A stretch of DNA of 64,000 bases from Thermosipho sp. (in: thermotogales) (GTDB lineage: Bacteria > Thermotogota > Thermotogae > Thermotogales > Fervidobacteriaceae): assembly GCA_017656335.1 (NCBI GenBank), contig JACDOA010000005.1, positions 1 through 64,000 of the forward strand, in the 5' to 3' direction. Position 1 is the stretch's first letter. Each line of letters starts with the position of its first letter. Both the position numbers and the translations under genes were made by a program. Positions 53,355 to 62,916 of the stretch are shown here, in pieces. The notes beneath the pieces are model-generated. The model was not told the DNA's origin, ran no database searches, and saw only the letters and a program-made list of their open reading frames with translations.

Positions 53355-54770
53355 CTATATATTTTTGTAAAAATCTAAGATTTCTTTACAATGGTTTTCT
53401 AAGGTATAATCAAAATTATCTTTAAGTATTTCTTTATTGAATTTTTCTAATAGTTGAGGATTTTTCAAAACCTTTATTATAGACTCTTTTAAATAAATGT
53501 TATTATTATCTTCTTCATAAACAATGCCATTTATTCCATTTTTAATTAAATCACTAAATCCAACATTTTTTGAAACTATGGCTGGAATTCCGTAGGAGTA
53601 TGCTTCAAGTCCAATAAAACCAAAAGTTTCTCTCAATTTACTAGGAATTATTAAGACACTTGAATTAGAAAATATTTTTGGTAAATCATTATATTTATAT
53701 TTTCCGTAAAACTTAAAAAATCGCTGATCAAATTTGTTTATATCAATATTTGAGTAATTACCATAGATATTTAATTGCCAATTTGTGTATTGTTCCTTTA
53801 GATTTTCTAAAACATTAACTAAATCCCAAAAACCTTTTTTCTTATTTAAATAACCCATGAAAAGCAAATTAACTTTGTTATTTTTAATAGAGGTATAATT
53901 AAGTGTAAATCTATTATCTTTTATTTCTGAATGGGTTACAGGAAGAATTTTGAATTTTAAGTTACTTAAATCAACGTATTTAGAATATTCATTCTTAGTT
54001 ATAGTGCTGTTAAAAATAATGGCATCAAATTTTTCGATGATATTTTTGTAATAATATCTAAATTTTACAAATTCATTTGCTATATTTTTGTCGATTTTCA
54101 TATTTTTAAAATCTAATATTTCAGTAGAATTCAAATTGCCATTTTTGTTTATATTATTTTTGCCTTTTAAAAAATGGTACGTTGCTTTTATAAAGTTATA
54201 ATGCTTAATATACTTAGAAAGTATAATCTTTAAATTTCTTTTTCTTATATTTTTTTTCACATTTTGATTAATATAATTACACAAGACACATTCTTTACCA
54301 TTTTCATAATCATTGCAGATTGTATTATCATATTTGAAAAAGTCGATTTTTGGACATAAACCGTAATAATCGTGAGTTGTGAAAACCGTTTTTATTTTTA
54401 GACTTTTGGCTTCGTCTAAAAGCTCTTTTGGAAAACCAATTAATGAATGAACATGTAATACTTCAATATTATGCTTTTCTAGAAAAATTCTATAATTGTT
54501 TTTTCTTTTTTCAGATATAAATTCACTTGGACTAGAAACTCCAAAAAAAGACACAGGGTGTGAATTTATGATTTGATATACTGGTAATCTTTTTTGAAAT
54601 CTGTAAAATTTTATTTTACTTTTAAAATAGGGATGTACATATATTCCAGGCATTATCATTTTAACTTTATGCCCTTTTTTGAATTGTTCTTGTGCTAAAT
54701 CTGTAGCATAAATCCTGAGACCTCCATCATGAAAAGGTGGAAATCCTAAAAAATAATGCAAAATGTTCAT
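53355..54770 (-). CDS. GT4-type glycosyltransferase
   Basis: A 471-aa protein. The N-terminal domain has LGFPPFHDGGLRIYATDLA and VLHVHSLIGFPKELLD; a cysteine cluster CNDYENGKECVLC lies in an insert common to this subgroup. The C-terminal domain has NLLFMGYLNKKKGFWDLVNV and the E-x7-E motif RETFGFIGLEAYSYGIPAIV. It transfers a nucleotide-activated sugar to the growing repeat unit at the cytoplasmic face. The insert may bind zinc. Confidence 0.9.
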   Translation of the reverse strand: MNILHYFLGFPPFHDGGLRIYATDLAQEQFKKGHKVKMIMPGIYVHPYFKSKIKFYRFQKRLPVYQIINSHPVSFFGVSSPSEFISEKRKNNYRIFLEKHNIEVLHVHSLIGFPKELLDEAKSLKIKTVFTTHDYYGLCPKIDFFKYDNTICNDYENGKECVLCNYINQNVKKNIRKRNLKIILSKYIKHYNFIKATYHFLKGKNNINKNGNLNSTEILDFKNMKIDKNIANEFVKFRYYYKNIIEKFDAIIFNSTITKNEYSKYVDLSNLKFKILPVTHSEIKDNRFTLNYTSIKNNKVNLLFMGYLNKKKGFWDLVNVLENLKEQYTNWQLNIYGNYSNIDINKFDQRFFKFYGKYKYNDLPKIFSNSSVLIIPSKLRETFGFIGLEAYSYGIPAIVSKNVGFSDLIKNGINGIVYEEDNNNIYLKESIIKVLKNPQLLEKFNKEILKDNFDYTLENHCKEILDFYKNI

Positions 54771-54785
54771 TATTACCTCCTGTTT

Positions 54786-55847
54786 TTAACTATTATAATT
54801 TTTCTCATAAAATTCTAAATATTCACCAGATATAACTCTCTTTATCCAATCTTGATTATTCAAATACCAATCAATTGTCATTTCTATTCCTTCATCAAAC
54901 ATTATCTCTGGTTCCCAGCCTAATTCTTTTTTTATTTTCGCCGGATCTATCCCATATCTTCTGTCATGCCCTGGTCTATCCTTTACATGCTTTATTAGAC
55001 TTTCATTTATTTTCTCATCTCCTGTTTTTTCTCTAAGTATTTCTATTATCTTTTTTACTATATATATATTCTCTTTTTCGTTATGTCCACCTATGTTATA
55101 TACTTCACCTATTCTTCCTTTTTCAAATACCAAATCTATTGCTCTACAATGATCTGTTACATATAACCAATCTCTTATTTGTTTTCCATCTCCATATACT
55201 GGTAATTCTTTGTGATTCAAAGCATTCCATATCATTAATGGGATTAACTTTTCAGGAAATTGATATGGTCCATAATTATTTGAACATCTTGTTATATTAA
55301 TAGGCATTTTATATGTATCATGATATGCCTTTACTATTAAATCAGCTGATGCCTTACTTGCCGAATATGGACTGTGTGGATCAAGTGGTGTTTCTTCAGT
55401 AAAATATCCTGTTGGTCCTAATGAGCCATATACTTCATCTGTTGAGACTTGTAAGAATTTTACTCCATCTTTAAATTTTTGTGTGTCAATTTGCCAGTAT
55501 CTTTTTGCTACATTTAACAGAGATTGAGTTCCTAATACATTTGTTTTTAAAAATATTTGTGGATCGTGTATCGATCTATCTACATGTGATTCAGCAGCAA
55601 AATTTATCACACCATCTATATTATACTCTTCAAAAATATACTCAACTAGCTCTTTATTATTTATGTCACCTTTTATAAATTTAAACCTTTTTTTCTGCTC
55701 CGGGGTTAATCCTTCTAAATTTTCTAAATTTCCTGCATATGTCAATTTATCTAATCCGATTATTTTTCTATCTTTGTATTTTTCAAGATAATAATATACA
55801 AAGTTACTTCCTATAAATCCTGCTACTCCAGTAACTAATATATTCAT
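54786..55847 (-). CDS. rfbB: dTDP-glucose 4,6-dehydratase
   Basis: A 353-aa extended SDR with NAD-binding GVAGFIGSNFVYYY, NFAAESHVDRSI, STDEVYGSLG, the catalytic YSASKAS and NITRCSNNYGPYQFPEKLIP. Second step of dTDP-L-rhamnose synthesis. It is the last gene of the rfbACDB cluster; 1 bp separates it from rfbD. Confidence 0.96.
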   Translation of the reverse strand: MNILVTGVAGFIGSNFVYYYLEKYKDRKIIGLDKLTYAGNLENLEGLTPEQKKRFKFIKGDINNKELVEYIFEEYNIDGVINFAAESHVDRSIHDPQIFLKTNVLGTQSLLNVAKRYWQIDTQKFKDGVKFLQVSTDEVYGSLGPTGYFTEETPLDPHSPYSASKASADLIVKAYHDTYKMPINITRCSNNYGPYQFPEKLIPLMIWNALNHKELPVYGDGKQIRDWLYVTDHCRAIDLVFEKGRIGEVYNIGGHNEKENIYIVKKIIEILREKTGDEKINESLIKHVKDRPGHDRRYGIDPAKIKKELGWEPEIMFDEGIEMTIDWYLNNQDWIKRVISGEYLEFYEKNYNS

Positions 55848-55848
55848 T

Positions 55849-56703
55849 TTATAGTTCCCCCTTATCCTTTAACTCTTTTAAAAATCTATCTGTAGCATCT
55901 TGCCAATCTGGCATTTCAAAATTTACTGCTTCTTTTAATCCGTAATTATCTAATACTGAATATCCTGGCCTTTTAGCAGGCAAGTTAAAGTCTTCTTTAC
56001 TTGCTTTTTCTAATTTTCCATTCCAATTTATTTTTTTCAATATATATTCTGCCCATTCATATCTTGATGCTTGCCCGTTTGTTATATGATACAGTCCATA
56101 TGCCTTTTCTTTCATTAGTTTATATGTGGTATATGCTAAATCTTTCGCATATGTCGGAGCACTTATTTCATCACTTGCTATTCTTAATACATCATTTTGT
56201 CTTGACCATTGTATTACTTTTTTAGCAAAGTTATTGTTCCCTATTCCAAATACCCAACTTACTCTTATTAAATAATATTTATTTGCTATATTTTGAATAA
56301 ACCTTTCACCTAATACTTTGCTCTCCCCATATTTATTTAATGGATTTGGTGTATCATATATTGTGTAGGGGGTGTTTTTATTTCCGTCAAATACGTAATC
56401 AGTTGAGTAATGTATTAATTCTGCATTTATTTCATTTGAAACTATTGAAAGATTTTTTACAGCTAGTCCATTTACATTATATGCAGTTTTCCAATCTTCT
56501 TCTGCCTTATCCACCATGTTATATGCTGCACAGTTGATAATGTGAGTTATATCTCTTTCTTTTATAAAGTCTCTTAATTTATTCAAATTTGTTATATCTA
56601 ATTCTTTATAGTCAGTTGGAATGTATTCTATATTTTCTCTTTCAAATAATTTTTGAAATTCTTGTCCTAATTGTCCACCTGCTCCTGTTATTAAAATTTT
56701 CAT
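55849..56703 (-). CDS. rfbD: dTDP-4-dehydrorhamnose reductase
   Basis: A 284-aa SDR (RmlD) with ITGAGGQLGQEF, INCAAYNMVDKAEED, HYSTDYVFDGNKNTPY, YGESKVLGE and VSWVFG. Last step of dTDP-L-rhamnose synthesis, NAD(P)H-dependent. It overlaps rfbC by 4 bp. Confidence 0.96.
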   Translation of the reverse strand: MKILITGAGGQLGQEFQKLFERENIEYIPTDYKELDITNLNKLRDFIKERDITHIINCAAYNMVDKAEEDWKTAYNVNGLAVKNLSIVSNEINAELIHYSTDYVFDGNKNTPYTIYDTPNPLNKYGESKVLGERFIQNIANKYYLIRVSWVFGIGNNNFAKKVIQWSRQNDVLRIASDEISAPTYAKDLAYTTYKLMKEKAYGLYHITNGQASRYEWAEYILKKINWNGKLEKASKEDFNLPAKRPGYSVLDNYGLKEAVNFEMPDWQDATDRFLKELKDKGEL

Positions 56704-57287
56704 AGCTTTTCACTCCATATAAAGTTTATATCACTATCTTTTAATAATGGTGCGTTTTTATCTTTTTCTGATAGTATTGGCTCTGTTATACCGTATTTTT
56801 CTAGATTCCAGTTTATATTTATTTCAGGATCATCAAACCTTATACTTCTATCATGTTCTTTTGAATAATATTCATCTACCTTGTATTGGACTTCTACATT
56901 ATCAGTAAGTGTTAAAAACGCATGACCAAATCCTTTAGGAATATAAAGCATTTTTTTGTTTTCATCAGACAATTCCACTGCTATCCATTTTTTATATGTA
57001 GGTGAGTTTTTTCTTAAATCAACAGCTACATCTAATATCCTTCCTCTTGTACATCTTACAAGCTTTGTTTGTGCTTTAGGATTGATTTGAAAATGAATTC
57101 CTCTAATAGTGCCTTTCTTAGCCGTATATGAATGGTTATCTTGTATAAATATTGTATCTATTCCTATCTTTTTGAATTCTTCATATGAGTAGCTTTCCAT
57201 AAACCATCCTCTATGATCACCAAATACTGTTGATTCTATTATATATACTCCTTCTAATTCTGTTTTTATTTTTTTGAATTTATTCAT
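56700..57287 (-). CDS. rfbC: dTDP-4-dehydrorhamnose 3,5-epimerase
   Basis: A 195-aa cupin (RmlC) with [50 protein letters not shown] and [13 protein letters not shown]; the catalytic His/Asp pair (GIHF, DVAVD) is intact. Third step of the pathway. It overlaps rfbA by 4 bp. Confidence 0.96.
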   Translation of the reverse strand: MNKFKKIKTELEGVYIIESTVFGDHRGWFMESYSYEEFKKIGIDTIFIQDNHSYTAKKGTIRGIHFQINPKAQTKLVRCTRGRILDVAVDLRKNSPTYKKWIAVELSDENKKMLYIPKGFGHAFLTLTDNVEVQYKVDEYYSKEHDRSIRFDDPEININWNLEKYGITEPILSEKDKNAPLLKDSDINFIWSEKL

Positions 57288-58159
57288 TCTCTCACTCCAT
57301 TTGCTATTTCCATTAAATATCTTCCATATTCTGTTTTTTCTAGTTTTTTACCGAGTTTATATAATTGTTCTCTGTCTATATATCCCATTCTATATGCTAT
57401 TTCTTCTATACATCCTATATAGAAACCTTGTCTTTTTTGGATAGTTTCTACAAAGTTTGATGCTTCAAGTAGCCCATCATATGTTCCCATATCAAGCCAA
57501 GCAAACCCACGTCCAAATAATTCCACTTGTAATTCTCCAATTTCTAAGTACATTCTATTTAAATCTGTTATTTCAAGTTCTCCTCTAGTACTTGGTTTTA
57601 ATCTTTTTGCAAATTCTACCACTCTTTCATCGTAAAAGTATAACCCTGGTACAGCATAGTTACTTTTTGGTTTTTCTGGTTTTTCCTCTAAACTAATTAC
57701 TTTTCCGTTTTTATCAAACTCTACAACACCGTAGCTTCTTGGATCTTTTACATAGTATCCAAATATTATAGCTCCCTTCTCTAAACTCGAAGCTTTTTGT
57801 AGCATGGCACTAAATCCTTGACCATAGAATATATTATCTCCAAGAATTAGCATACACTTATCTCCATTTATAAACTCTTCACCCACAATAAATGCATCTG
57901 CAAGACCTCTAGGTTTTTCCTGGATTTTGTACTCAATTTTTAATCCTATGTGTGATCCATCACCAAATAATCTTTTGTATAGTTCAATGTATTCTGGATT
58001 TGTAATTATCAAAATTTCACGAATGCCTGCAAGCATAACTGTGGACAAAGGATAATATATCATTGGTTTATCATATACTGGCAATAATTGCTTACTGACT
58101 GCTTTTGTTATTGGATATAACCTTGTTCCACTTCCACCTGAAAGAATTATTGATTTCAT
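57284..58159 (-). CDS. rfbA: Glucose-1-phosphate thymidylyltransferase
   Basis: A 291-aa nucleotidyltransferase (RmlA) with [40 protein letters not shown] and VPGLYFYD. It makes dTDP-glucose and is usually feedback-inhibited by dTDP-rhamnose. First gene of the rfbACDB unit; RBS GAGGGGG precedes the start. The spacer upstream contains the IS110 element. Confidence 0.96.
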   Translation of the reverse strand: MKSIILSGGSGTRLYPITKAVSKQLLPVYDKPMIYYPLSTVMLAGIREILIITNPEYIELYKRLFGDGSHIGLKIEYKIQEKPRGLADAFIVGEEFINGDKCMLILGDNIFYGQGFSAMLQKASSLEKGAIIFGYYVKDPRSYGVVEFDKNGKVISLEEKPEKPKSNYAVPGLYFYDERVVEFAKRLKPSTRGELEITDLNRMYLEIGELQVELFGRGFAWLDMGTYDGLLEASNFVETIQKRQGFYIGCIEEIAYRMGYIDREQLYKLGKKLEKTEYGRYLMEIANGVRE

Positions 58160-58405
58160 ATTTCAACCCCCTCGTATAATAAGTTTAGAATTTATAAAAA
58201 TTCCTATATTATATATTCATTCTAATACGGTCTTTGAAAAGTAAATATATTTAAGTACTTTCTTAATTCTTTTTATTTTTTAATTTCTTTTTCAATTTTC
58301 TTTATTTTCTTATATCTTTTATCTTTCTTATTCTGTTCCTCCGGTAAAATAGTTTTAGGTTATTCCTCCTTGAGACTAGTTCTTTTAATAAAGATTCCTA
58401 AACTA

Positions 58406-58478
58406 GCATACAGTTTTTCACTTGCCGGAAAATGTATCTTTCTTGATTTATGTTTCGCGAGGTTGTGAAACTGTATGC
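58406..58478 (+). ncRNA. Candidate bridge-RNA stem of the IS110 element
   Basis: GCATACAGTTTTTCAC (58406-58421) pairs with GTGAAACTGTATGC (58465-58478), leaving a 43-nt internal region with CTTGCCGGAAAATG. It sits between the left end and the transposase start, the position of bridge RNAs in IS110/IS1111 elements. Based on position and pairing only. Confidence 0.4.
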
Positions 58479-58497
58479 ACTCTGGAGGTGCTTTTAT

Positions 58498-59321
58498 ATG
58501 TTTATTCTTGCTATTGATGTTTCAAAGAGCTCTCTTGATTATTTTTCTAATTTTATTGGTTCTGGCTCTGTAAAAAACTCACCTCAAGGCATTTTTGATT
58601 TGTTTTCTAAAGCTTCTTCTTGCTCTAATAACTTTATTCTTGTTCTTGAATCTACTGGCATTTATTCTTTTGATGTCGCTTCTTACTTTTACAATAACTC
58701 TATCAAAGTTTTCTTTGTTAAACCTGACAACCTTAAATCATATCGTAAATTACTTAATCGTCCTAAAACTGATAAAATTGATGCTCAACTTATTTTTGAT
58801 ATCGCTCTTAAGCTTCCGGATTCTCTTATTCCTTTTGTCCCTTATTCTGAAATTATTACTGAACTTAGACACCTTACTAGGCTTTATCTTTTAAATATAT
58901 TAAATCTGAAATCTCTAAAATTATCAAAAGAATTCCTAATACCCTTACTACCGTTAATGGTATAGGTGATATTACTGCTGCTGGTATAATAGCTGAAATA
59001 GGTGATATTAACCGTTTTAAAAATGCTTCCTCCCTTGCTTCTTACGCTGGATTAACCTGGTCAATTCATCAAAGTGGTAATTTTATCGCTCAAAATACTT
59101 TTTTAAAAAAGAACGAAAACAAATATCTTAGAACTTATCTTGTATTAGCTGCTAATTCTCTAAGAATATACAATCCAATTTTCAAAGAATATTATCGAAA
59201 AAAATACAAAGAATCATACAAACATAATCATATGAGAGCTCTTATTTTATTAGCAAGAAAACTTGTTAATCTTGTGTTTTATTTACTCAAAAACAATGTA
59301 CCTTATGTGCCTATGAAATAA
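58498..59321 (+). pseudogene. IS110-family transposase, internally deleted and frameshifted
   Basis: The start at 58498 has GGAGGTG upstream: MFILAIDVSKSSLDYFSNF (RuvC-like DEDD domain), then LVLESTGIYSFDVASYF, PDNLKSYRKLLNRPKTDKID and ELRHLTRL. After a gap and frame change at about 58885 it continues IPNTLTTVNGIGDITAAGII, NASSLASYAGLTWSIHQSGN (transposase_20 domain) to YVPMK. The middle coiled-coil part is missing, leaving about 270 of 400 residues. Confidence 0.9.
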
Positions 59322-59645
59322 TTTGTATTTATATCTTTTTTGAAAACTTTCTTTGTATTTTTAAACATTTAAATCAACTGAAATCAAACTTAATCTCATT
59401 TATGACTAATTATCTTTCTTTTTCTCTTTTCTTATCCCCTTGACTCTTTACCGGAAATCTTTTGTTTTTTGGTTTAAAAAATTTTAAATGTTATTTAGGG
59501 TATTTAAGAATTTGATTTTTGTATTAGAAATGACTTTTTAGTTTTTGAGTTAATAATAAGAGATAAACAGTTTAATTAAAAATCATTCAATACGTTTCAA
59601 TAATTTTTAACTTTCTTTATTTTTCTCTATATATTTGATTAGGTA

Positions 59646-60532
59646 CTATAATTTTCTATAATCGATATATCCTTTTAAAGTACCGTAAAAACCTTTAAAA
59701 TTACCTTTCAATAATTGTTTAAACATTGTTTTTAGCAAAATAAGATTATATATATTTTTGTTTTTTTGTATAAATTACTATCTAGATTTTTTTTCAAATA
59801 TAAATGCAAATTTCTAGAAAGAAAATATGATTTAAAATATGTATTTTTGCCACCAGTTGCTGAATGTATATGATATCCTATAGCATCTTTAATTAAATAC
59901 GATTTAAAACCGGCCTTTATTAATCTAAGTGATAAATCCACATCTTCATAATAAGCAAAAAATTTTGAATCAAAATATTCATTGTTAAATTTAACTGCAT
60001 TTAAGCATTTTTTTGAGTATACAGCAGCCCCTGCACAGACTCCTTCAATTTTGTTATTGTATTGAATAATAAAATCAATTGGTTTATTATAACCAACTTG
60101 TCTTGGTAAATAATACTTGTTAAAACTAATTCCTGCTGCGTCAATTTTATTTCTTTCATAGTAATTTAATAACAATATTTGAAAAACGTCATATTCATTT
60201 TTTAACGTATTTATATTTTCCTTTAATTTAGCAAGACAATTTTTATCTAATTCTATATCGTTGTTAAGAGTAATAATATACTCATTTTTATCTGACATTG
60301 CTCTGTTAATTCCTATATTGTTTGCTTTAGCAAACCCAAAATTTTTTTCAAGTTTTATTACTTCAATATTAAGTTTATTTTGATATTTTTTGATTATTTC
60401 TATAGAATTATCTGTTGAACCATTATCAACTAAGTAAAGTTTAAAATCTTTATAAGTTTGGTTAATTAAGCTTTTTAAAAATATTTTTAATAGTTTTTCT
60501 CCGTTCCAATTTGCTGTTATAATTGAAAACAC
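59646..60532 (-). CDS. GT2-family glycosyltransferase (rhamnosyltransferase-like), C-terminus beyond an A7 run
   Basis: The 266-aa track ORF has IITANWNGEKLLKIFLKSL, LYLVDNGSTDNSI (DxD region), NYIITLNNDIELD-type acceptor motif (EYIITLNNDIEL) and AYYEDVDLSLRLIKAGFKS (ED base). It stops at 59732 just after a 7-A run. Adding one A gives NKNIYNLILLKTMFKQLLKG, NFKGFYGTLKGYIDYRKL, the usual end of these enzymes (stop at 59646). So the true gene is probably longer and now interrupted or mis-read. Likely adds a rhamnose or similar sugar. Confidence 0.8.
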
Positions 60533-60554
60533 ATGAAAACTCTCCTTTTGATTT

Positions 60555-61286
60555 TTATTTTAATATTGTTTTGTTTAGAATTTTCTTGGCTTTCTTTAGT
60601 AATATGAAAATTTCTAATAAAATCTTGTTTGTTGGCCATTTTCCCATCGTAGTATATATGATAGGAATGTTTTTGTGCTTTTTAGCAACTTTTCTCAAGG
60701 TTTTATAATAATTATTGTTCATAGAATATCCTGAAGATCTGTGAATTATGCCATTTATTCCAATAACATAAGATTTTATTCCCTTTTCTTGAGCTTCAAG
60801 GCAGTAATCAACAGCATATAAATGCCAGTTATCTATAGTTTTCTCATCAAATTTTTGTTGTTCAAAAATTTTTTTGGGAACTATAAACAAACATTCATCC
60901 AAAGTTTGAACAGGTATTAATCCTTTTATTTGTATATCATTAATTCTTTGTGGTGGTATTCCGTGTTCTATATTAGACAGAGTTATGTTTGAATCATCTC
61001 TTCCAGCTATTCCAAATATGCCCTCTGGATGATTTTTAATGCAATTGTATATGTTTGCTAAAACGTTTTCATGTTTGAATTTGATGTCTTGATGAGCAAA
61101 AACTATGTATTTTCCTTTTGCCTTAGAAGCTCCATGATTTAAAGCCTTTGCTGCAGATGAAAATTTATTTTGAACGTTATTTATTAGTATTAGTTCATAT
61201 TCGAAATTTTGTTTTTTAAGACCTTCCAATAAATAATTTTTTAATATTTTTTCATTATTATACACGCATACAATACTTACTAACAT
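60555..61286 (-). CDS. GT2-like glycosyltransferase
   Basis: A 243-aa protein with the GT-A opening MLVSIVCVYNNEKIL, LILINNVQNKFSSAAKAL, AKGKYIVFAHQDIKF (the HQD replaces the usual DDD/DxD) and DECLFIVPKKIFEQ, then a conserved ...WHLYAVDYCLEAQEKG. This is a divergent branch of GT2 found in O-antigen loci. It is encoded 22 bp upstream of the previous glycosyltransferase. Confidence 0.82.
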   Translation of the reverse strand: MLVSIVCVYNNEKILKNYLLEGLKKQNFEYELILINNVQNKFSSAAKALNHGASKAKGKYIVFAHQDIKFKHENVLANIYNCIKNHPEGIFGIAGRDDSNITLSNIEHGIPPQRINDIQIKGLIPVQTLDECLFIVPKKIFEQQKFDEKTIDNWHLYAVDYCLEAQEKGIKSYVIGINGIIHRSSGYSMNNNYYKTLRKVAKKHKNIPIIYTTMGKWPTNKILLEIFILLKKAKKILNKTILK

Positions 61287-61379
61287 AACACTCTCCTTTC
61301 TTTCTAATGAAAAAACACATAAAAAATTTTCGCTTATTCAAAATTATTTAGCAATGTAAGAATGACTAAAAAATGTTAT

Positions 61380-62762
61380 TTATAGTTTAAAATTCATATT
61401 TGTTAATTCATGGACATTTTGCCTATTAAGGAATTTTTCTATTATATTTATAATAGATAAAGATTCATTTCTTGTTAAATAATGGCTTTCTAATTCTTTG
61501 GTTCTAATTAACCTAACGAATTCTGCGATTTCATACCTTAAACCATCTCCTTCAAAAGGAAAAACGAATCTTTTAATTGTTTGAGCGTTATCGTTTCTTA
61601 TTTCAAAATATTCTGTTTTCCACCATGGTGATGGAACATATATATATCCATTTGTTCCAGAAACTACCAAACTTCCTTCAGACTTTGCTCCTAAACCAAC
61701 AATTCCAGTTAAAAAACCTTTATCTTTATAGGTAATTACAATAGATGAATAAATATCAATATTTTTACTATTTTCAAATACTGAATAGAAGAATACATCG
61801 TCATAATTTGGTCCGAAAATTTTGATAGCAGGCAAAATAACATATGATGAAAGTTCAGTGATAGATCCTCCATATTGTGTTGGATCAAGTTCTCTAACAT
61901 TTCCTTTTACGAGTTTAGTAAAAGTAGCTGTTAAGGATACTATATTACCTATAATATTTGTTTTTAAAATGTTAATAAGTTTGATAAATCCTGGGCAATA
62001 AGCTGTTTTTATACCTTCAATCAATACTAAATTATTTCTTTGTGCAATTTCAAATAATTCATTTGCTTGAACTTTATTTAAAGTTAAAGGTTTTTCGCAT
62101 AAAACATGTTTGCCATTTAAAAGAGCTTTTTTTGCAAATTCGTAATGTGTATGGTGAGGTGTTGCAATATATACAGCATCAACTTTTTCTAAAAATTCAT
62201 TAAAGTCCAATGAATAAAATAATAATTCATGTTTATTCATAAAATCCTTTAATTTTTTTTCGTTTCTACCATATACGCCTTCGATACTTATTCCACTGAC
62301 ATATTTTGCTTCAGGTATAAACCTATTTGCCATTCTTCCGCTACCGATTATTCCTGTTTTTATTATTCCATACTTACTATTCCTCAATTTTGTACTCGAA
62401 ATTCCTTTTGTCCTATCTAAGTAAACTACTTCACAATATTCTTTTAGATAATCAAATTTTCCTTTCCAGTCAGAACCTATCACAAATACATCTACTTTAT
62501 ATTTTTTGATATCATCAATCTTCTGACCTTCATATTCTTCAACTATTATTTCATTTGCTAATCCTGTTTTTCTAACGTTTTCTATACGTTCTGTCAAAGA
62601 TTGGACAACATTCAATTTACCTCTATTTCTATCGTATTCTTCAGAAGTGACACCAACAATGAGATAGTCACCTAATTCTTTTGCTCTTTTTAATATATTG
62701 TAATGTCCTTCATGAAATAAATCAAAAGTTCCGTAAGTTATTACCCGCTTTTGCTTTTTCAT
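61380..62762 (-). CDS. Fusion: TagD-like cytidylyltransferase plus Gfo/Idh/MocA oxidoreductase
   Basis: A 460-aa protein. Residues 1-130 form a cytidylyltransferase (ITYGTFDLFHEGHYNILKRA, the HxGH-type motif; ISSTKLR as the C-terminal ISSTxLR motif) acting on glycerol- or ribitol-phosphate-like alcohol phosphates. Residues 135-460 form an NAD(P)-dependent dehydrogenase (TGIIGSGRMANRFIPEAKYV, DAVYIATPHHTHYEF, GKHVLCEKPLTLNK). The fused protein may make and activate a CDP-polyol, or an unusual sugar, for the repeat unit. Start ATG 62762; the RBS lies in the GGTGGGGG stretch upstream. Confidence 0.9.
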   Translation of the reverse strand: MKKQKRVITYGTFDLFHEGHYNILKRAKELGDYLIVGVTSEEYDRNRGKLNVVQSLTERIENVRKTGLANEIIVEEYEGQKIDDIKKYKVDVFVIGSDWKGKFDYLKEYCEVVYLDRTKGISSTKLRNSKYGIIKTGIIGSGRMANRFIPEAKYVSGISIEGVYGRNEKKLKDFMNKHELLFYSLDFNEFLEKVDAVYIATPHHTHYEFAKKALLNGKHVLCEKPLTLNKVQANELFEIAQRNNLVLIEGIKTAYCPGFIKLINILKTNIIGNIVSLTATFTKLVKGNVRELDPTQYGGSITELSSYVILPAIKIFGPNYDDVFFYSVFENSKNIDIYSSIVITYKDKGFLTGIVGLGAKSEGSLVVSGTNGYIYVPSPWWKTEYFEIRNDNAQTIKRFVFPFEGDGLRYEIAEFVRLIRTKELESHYLTRNESLSIINIIEKFLNRQNVHELTNMNFKL

Positions 62763-62916
62763 AAAATAACCCCCACCTTTTGTATAAAATATTGTTTATT
62801 TTTCTAGACTCAACTGATAATTATCGTTTTCAATATTAAAATAGTTTTACATTATTTTCCTAATAATATTATATCAAATGTCGCATGATTTTATTTAGTT
62901 TTTAGATAATATTTCT

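Larger units (their letters stand above)
58341..59454 (+). mobile_element. IS110-family element with sub-terminal inverted repeats
   Basis: CCGGTAAA at 58341 and TTTACCGG at 59447-59454 are inverted repeats flanking an IS110-type transposase gene, as in the IS1111 subgroup. True ends may lie a few bases further out. The long 5' non-coding region (58341-58497) is where bridge RNA is expected. Internally deleted and probably inactive. Confidence 0.7.
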
